A stretch of 64,000 nucleotides of DNA from JAFGXF01 sp963732595 (GTDB lineage: Bacteria > Chloroflexota > Anaerolineae > Anaerolineales > Anaerolineaceae). The notes below the pieces were generated by a model. It was not told where the DNA came from, did no database searches, and saw only the letters and a list, made by a program, of their open reading frames with translations. The stretch spans positions 372,001 to 436,000 of the forward strand of contig CAVSZZ010000002.1 in assembly GCA_963732595.1 (NCBI GenBank), read 5' to 3'. Position numbers and translations under genes: made by a program. Shown here piece after piece: positions 61,391 through 64,000 of this stretch (the first letter of the stretch is position 1; each line of letters begins with the position of its first letter).

Positions 61391-62194
61391 ATGCGCTCTT
61401 TCGATGCACTCGGCAAACATAAAGTCATCATCGGCCTGATCCACCTGCTGCCCAGCCCGGGCACACCCCATTTCGAAGAAGGTAATTTTGAGAAGTCCCT
61501 GGAAAAAGCCGTAACCGGCGCCAGGGCACTTGAAAAGGGCGGCGCGGATGGCTGCCTGATCCAGACAGTCGATAAGGTCTTCCCGACTGCAGACGAGGTC
61601 GACTATGCACGCGTGGCGGCGGTGGCGGCCATCACCCAGGCAGTTTCGCAGAATACCAGCCAGGCATTCCAGATCGGCGTGCAGATCTTCGTGAATGGCA
61701 TCTCAGCCTCGCTGGCCGTCGCTAAGGTGTGCGGCGGGTCCTTCCTGCGCATCACCGCCCTGGTCGGAGAAACCGATACCCAATGGGGGCATGTCAAAGC
61801 GGATCCACAGCCCTTCCTGTCCTACCGCGAGAAGCTGGGCGCCGAGGAAATCAAATTGATCGCGGAGGTGGAGGGCATGCATTACCACTGGCACGGGGAA
61901 CCCAAACCCGTGGGTGAGATCGCCAGGGAAGTCGTTGCACTGGGCGCACATGCCGTCGAGATCGCCCACCCGGACGAGGCAGTCAACCTCAAGCTCATCC
62001 GTGAGATCAAAGCCGCCGTGCCGGGCCTGCCGGTCATCCTGGGTGGCCATACCAAACACGAGAATGTCGCCCGCCGCCTGGCCGAAGCGGATGGCGCCTT
62101 TGTCGGCACCTGTTTCGAGGACCAGTGGGGCGGGAATATCCTCGAGAGCCGGGTGCGCGAATATATGGAAATCGTGCGCAGCCTGCCCGGCTGA
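61391..62194 (+). CDS. BtpA/SgcQ-family TIM barrel protein
   Basis: 267 aa: KVIIGLIHLLPSPGTPHFEEG, ALEKGGADGCLIQ, VQIFVNGISASLAVAKVCGGSFLRI, EIKLIAEVEGMHYHW, LPVILGGHTKHENVARRLAEADGAFVGTCFE. This is the BtpA/SgcQ group, named from photosystem I biogenesis in cyanobacteria and from a carbohydrate cluster in E. coli. In non-phototrophs it usually sits, as here, with SIS and GntR genes, suggesting a phosphosugar or nucleoside role. It begins 123 bp after gntR; a CACGACCG/CGGTCGTG inverted repeat (61297-61329) lies in the gap. Confidence 0.88.
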   Translation: MRSFDALGKHKVIIGLIHLLPSPGTPHFEEGNFEKSLEKAVTGARALEKGGADGCLIQTVDKVFPTADEVDYARVAAVAAITQAVSQNTSQAFQIGVQIFVNGISASLAVAKVCGGSFLRITALVGETDTQWGHVKADPQPFLSYREKLGAEEIKLIAEVEGMHYHWHGEPKPVGEIAREVVALGAHAVEIAHPDEAVNLKLIREIKAAVPGLPVILGGHTKHENVARRLAEADGAFVGTCFEDQWGGNILESRVREYMEIVRSLPG

Positions 62195-62224
62195 ACGCTG
62201 AAATCATTGATCAACGGAGATTGT

Positions 62225-63346
62225 ATGCAACCGGAATACTACTATCACAAGGAAATGCTCGAGCAACCCCAGGCCATCCACCGGACACTGGTGGAAACCG
62301 AAGACCAGATCAAAGTCCTGGCTGCCCGCTATGCAGGGGAGATCGATCGGGTGCTGTTGATCGGCTGTGGCGATCCCTACATGCTCGGGCAGGCAGCGGT
62401 CTACGCGCTGGAAAATTGGGCGGGGGTGAAAGCCGAAGCGGTGGAGGCGGCGGAATTCGCGCTCTACCGGCATGCGGTTCTTGACCCCCGTACGCTGGTG
62501 ATCGCCATCACCTCCTCGGGCAAGACCGTCAAAGCGGTGGATGCTGCCCGGTTGGCCAGGCGCGGTGGGGCTCAGACCCTGGCGCTCACCAACCTGGCGC
62601 CCAGCCCGATCTGCGCTGAGGTTGACGACGTCCTGCAGACCCGCTCCACTCCCTCCAATTCCTTCCCCACCCTGACCACCACCATTGCGCTGGCTGCCCT
62701 GTACAACCTGGCCCTGCACTGGGCACTGGCCAATGGGAAGATGGATCAAAAACGATTCGAAGCCCTGAGCCAGGAACTGGTGAATGACATCCCTAAGACT
62801 GTCGAGAAAGCCCTGGGTCTCGATGGACAGGTGAAAACCCTGGCAGACAAGATCAAAGACGCACCCATCTTCACTTTCCTGGGCTCAGGACCCAACTGGC
62901 CAACCGCCCAGCTTTGTGCGGCCAAATTGAAGGAGATCAGCCAGAGCCGGAGCGAAGCGGCCAACCTGGAGGAATATGCCCACCTGTTCTCACTCTCGAT
63001 TCAACCGGAAGATCCGATCTTCCTGATAACCGCGAAAGGCGCGATCGATGAGCGCAACCGCCTGGTAGCGAAATTCATCCAGGGCATGCGCGGCCAATTG
63101 GTTGTGGTCGGACCGGCCAGCTTAGCTGCCGGTTGGAAGACCCTGTCGGTGCCTTACATCCCCGTGGACGAGCATGACGAGATGTTCGGCCCCATCGCGG
63201 ACTGGATTCCCCTCCAACTTTTCGCCTATCATGTTTCACTCGGAAAGGGCTGCAACCCTGATAAACCGCTCAACCGCGGTGAGATGGAACCCTATATCCA
63301 AAAGGTCATCTACACCAGCTTGCTGGACGGATGGGAGAAACGCTAA
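62225..63346 (+). CDS. SIS-domain sugar isomerase/deaminase-like protein
   Basis: Start at MQPEYYYHKEMLEQP after CGGAGATTGT; 373 aa. Two SIS domains: DRVLLIGCGDPYMLGQAAVYALE ... VIAITSSGKTVKAVDAARLARRGGAQTLALTN in the first, and TFLGSGPNWPTAQLCAAKLKEISQSRSEAANLEEYAHLF in the second, in the AgaS/FrlB/GlmS-C arrangement. The Ser-rich loop (ITSSGKT) binds the sugar phosphate, and Glu in NLEEYAH is the usual catalytic position. Likely an isomerase or deglycase for an amino-sugar phosphate. Confidence 0.9.
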   Translation: MQPEYYYHKEMLEQPQAIHRTLVETEDQIKVLAARYAGEIDRVLLIGCGDPYMLGQAAVYALENWAGVKAEAVEAAEFALYRHAVLDPRTLVIAITSSGKTVKAVDAARLARRGGAQTLALTNLAPSPICAEVDDVLQTRSTPSNSFPTLTTTIALAALYNLALHWALANGKMDQKRFEALSQELVNDIPKTVEKALGLDGQVKTLADKIKDAPIFTFLGSGPNWPTAQLCAAKLKEISQSRSEAANLEEYAHLFSLSIQPEDPIFLITAKGAIDERNRLVAKFIQGMRGQLVVVGPASLAAGWKTLSVPYIPVDEHDEMFGPIADWIPLQLFAYHVSLGKGCNPDKPLNRGEMEPYIQKVIYTSLLDGWEKR

Positions 63347-64000
63347 TTGGCTCCTGCAGCTGACCGGGTGCAACCCGGCGGGGATCCCCTGCCGACCGCC
63401 AGGCTGGTGTACTTCCTGTATTACACCGGCTTCGGCATCTACCTGCCCTTCATCAACATCTATTACAGCCATATCGGGTTAAGCGGGCTGGAGATCGGCC
63501 TGATCAACACCCTCTCCCCCCTGGTGGGCATGTTGAGCGCTCCGCTGTGGGGCATCCTGAATGACCGCTTTGGCAAGACGCGTGTCCTATTGGCCATTGC
63601 GGTGACCGGCTCGGTCCTGGCAGGCTGGGGGATCGCCGCGGCAGGCACCTTCATGGTCATTGTGCCGATCGCGACTCTCTTCAGTCTTTTCTACAGCACC
63701 ATCCAGCCGATGCTGGACAGCAATACGCTGCTGCTGCTGGGCACCCACCGTGAGCGCTACGGCAGCATCCGCCTGTGGGGCTCAGCCGGTTATGTGCTGC
63801 TGACCCTGGTGGGCGGTTTCCTGCTGGAACGACTCGGGTTGCAATGGCTGTTCCCGATCTTCACCCTGTGCATGGTCGCCCTGTTGATCAGCCTGTTTTG
63901 GTTTCCCACCCGGCGGGTCGAGATCGGCAGTACCCCGCGCCTGTTCGAAACGCTGTGGTCCCTGTTGCGCCAGCCGCACTGGTTGGTGTTCATCATCAGC
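63347..64000 (+). CDS. MFS transporter (MFS_1-like), cut by the window end
   Basis: The TTG start is the base after the SIS stop, and the frame is open to 64000 (218 codons). YFLYYTGFGIYLPFINIYYSHIGLSGLEIGLINTLSPLVGMLSAPLWGILNDRFGK is the N-terminal MFS_1-like region with the loop GxLxDRFG-type motif; about six TM helices are visible. The group includes LacY-like and nucleoside:H+ symporters. Its place after GntR-BtpA-SIS makes it the probable uptake protein for the pathway's substrate. Confidence 0.85.
   Translation, partial: MAPAADRVQPGGDPLPTARLVYFLYYTGFGIYLPFINIYYSHIGLSGLEIGLINTLSPLVGMLSAPLWGILNDRFGKTRVLLAIAVTGSVLAGWGIAAAGTFMVIVPIATLFSLFYSTIQPMLDSNTLLLLGTHRERYGSIRLWGSAGYVLLTLVGGFLLERLGLQWLFPIFTLCMVALLISLFWFPTRRVEIGSTPRLFETLWSLLRQPHWLVFIIS

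Overview
The window looks like a chromosomal contig of a Chloroflexota bacterium, probably Anaerolineae. This is an inference from gene content: a MalT-like LuxR regulator beside an ABC exporter, a GAF/PAS/HD-GYP giant, many Thr/Pro-rich lipoproteins, BtpA/SIS and quinate-dehydrogenase-like genes, and moderately high GC. No rRNA or ribosomal-protein marker is present. Three tRNA genes are seen: tRNA-Glu(TTC), a class II tRNA-Leu-like gene with an oversized anticodon loop, and selC (tRNA-Sec), so the organism probably makes selenoproteins.

Layout. 0-3.4 kb: the end of a VIT1/CCC1 protein, then an apparent operon of three isoprenylcysteine-methyltransferase-like membrane proteins with an SDR. 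3.7-13.3 kb: a GH114-type lipoprotein, an ATP-grasp ligase, a YbhN-type flippase, a crtB-crtI carotenoid pair, LysE, DinB and 2H-phosphoesterase genes. 13.3-14.9 kb: three small genes, two of them broken by several frameshifts. 15.1-20.7 kb: a 1157-aa sugar-enzyme-like protein convergent with a secreted subtilisin. 21-27.3 kb: small accessory genes (sugar isomerase-like, DUF2255, zincin lipoprotein, MarR-HXXEE-methyltransferase, YdeI, an HTH regulator). 27.6-33.8 kb: a LAL regulator followed by a complete ABC-2 exporter.

33.8-40.8 kb is the most rearranged part. It holds a decayed SDR, a duplicated tRNA-Glu/SRAP block, a probable integron-type cassette carrying an acetoacetate-decarboxylase-like gene, a frameshifted GH26 gene and a DHFR-like gene. 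Between 26.5 and 40.0 kb there are five partial copies of the tRNA-Glu 3' half, plus one full-length tRNA-Glu copy with a 37-nt T-loop insertion. All lie downstream of the one intact tRNA-Glu and have the same polarity, as if elements had accreted repeatedly at this tRNA. No integrase is present in the window.

40.8-47.5 kb: bifunctional FTCD, an M23 lipoprotein, dcd and a 1189-aa HD-GYP sensor. 47.9-49.1 kb is non-coding and packed with structured repeats, one family having covarying stems. 49.2-60.3 kb: an M23 peptidase with dockerin- and cohesin-like modules, VOC proteins, RNase HI, a solute-binding lipoprotein, a site-2 protease, selC, a second Ddl-like ligase, PAP2 and a nucleotidyltransferase. 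60.3-64 kb: a GntR-controlled divergent cluster (quinate-dehydrogenase-like; BtpA, SIS, MFS) that looks like an uncharacterised sugar or amino-sugar pathway.

Many otherwise well-conserved genes carry single-base indels (DUF3592, NAD(P)-binding, DUF2178, GH26, SRAP, FTCD, M23, solute-binding protein). Uncorrected sequencing error is at least as likely as real decay, so these are marked as frameshifted rather than asserted to be dead.
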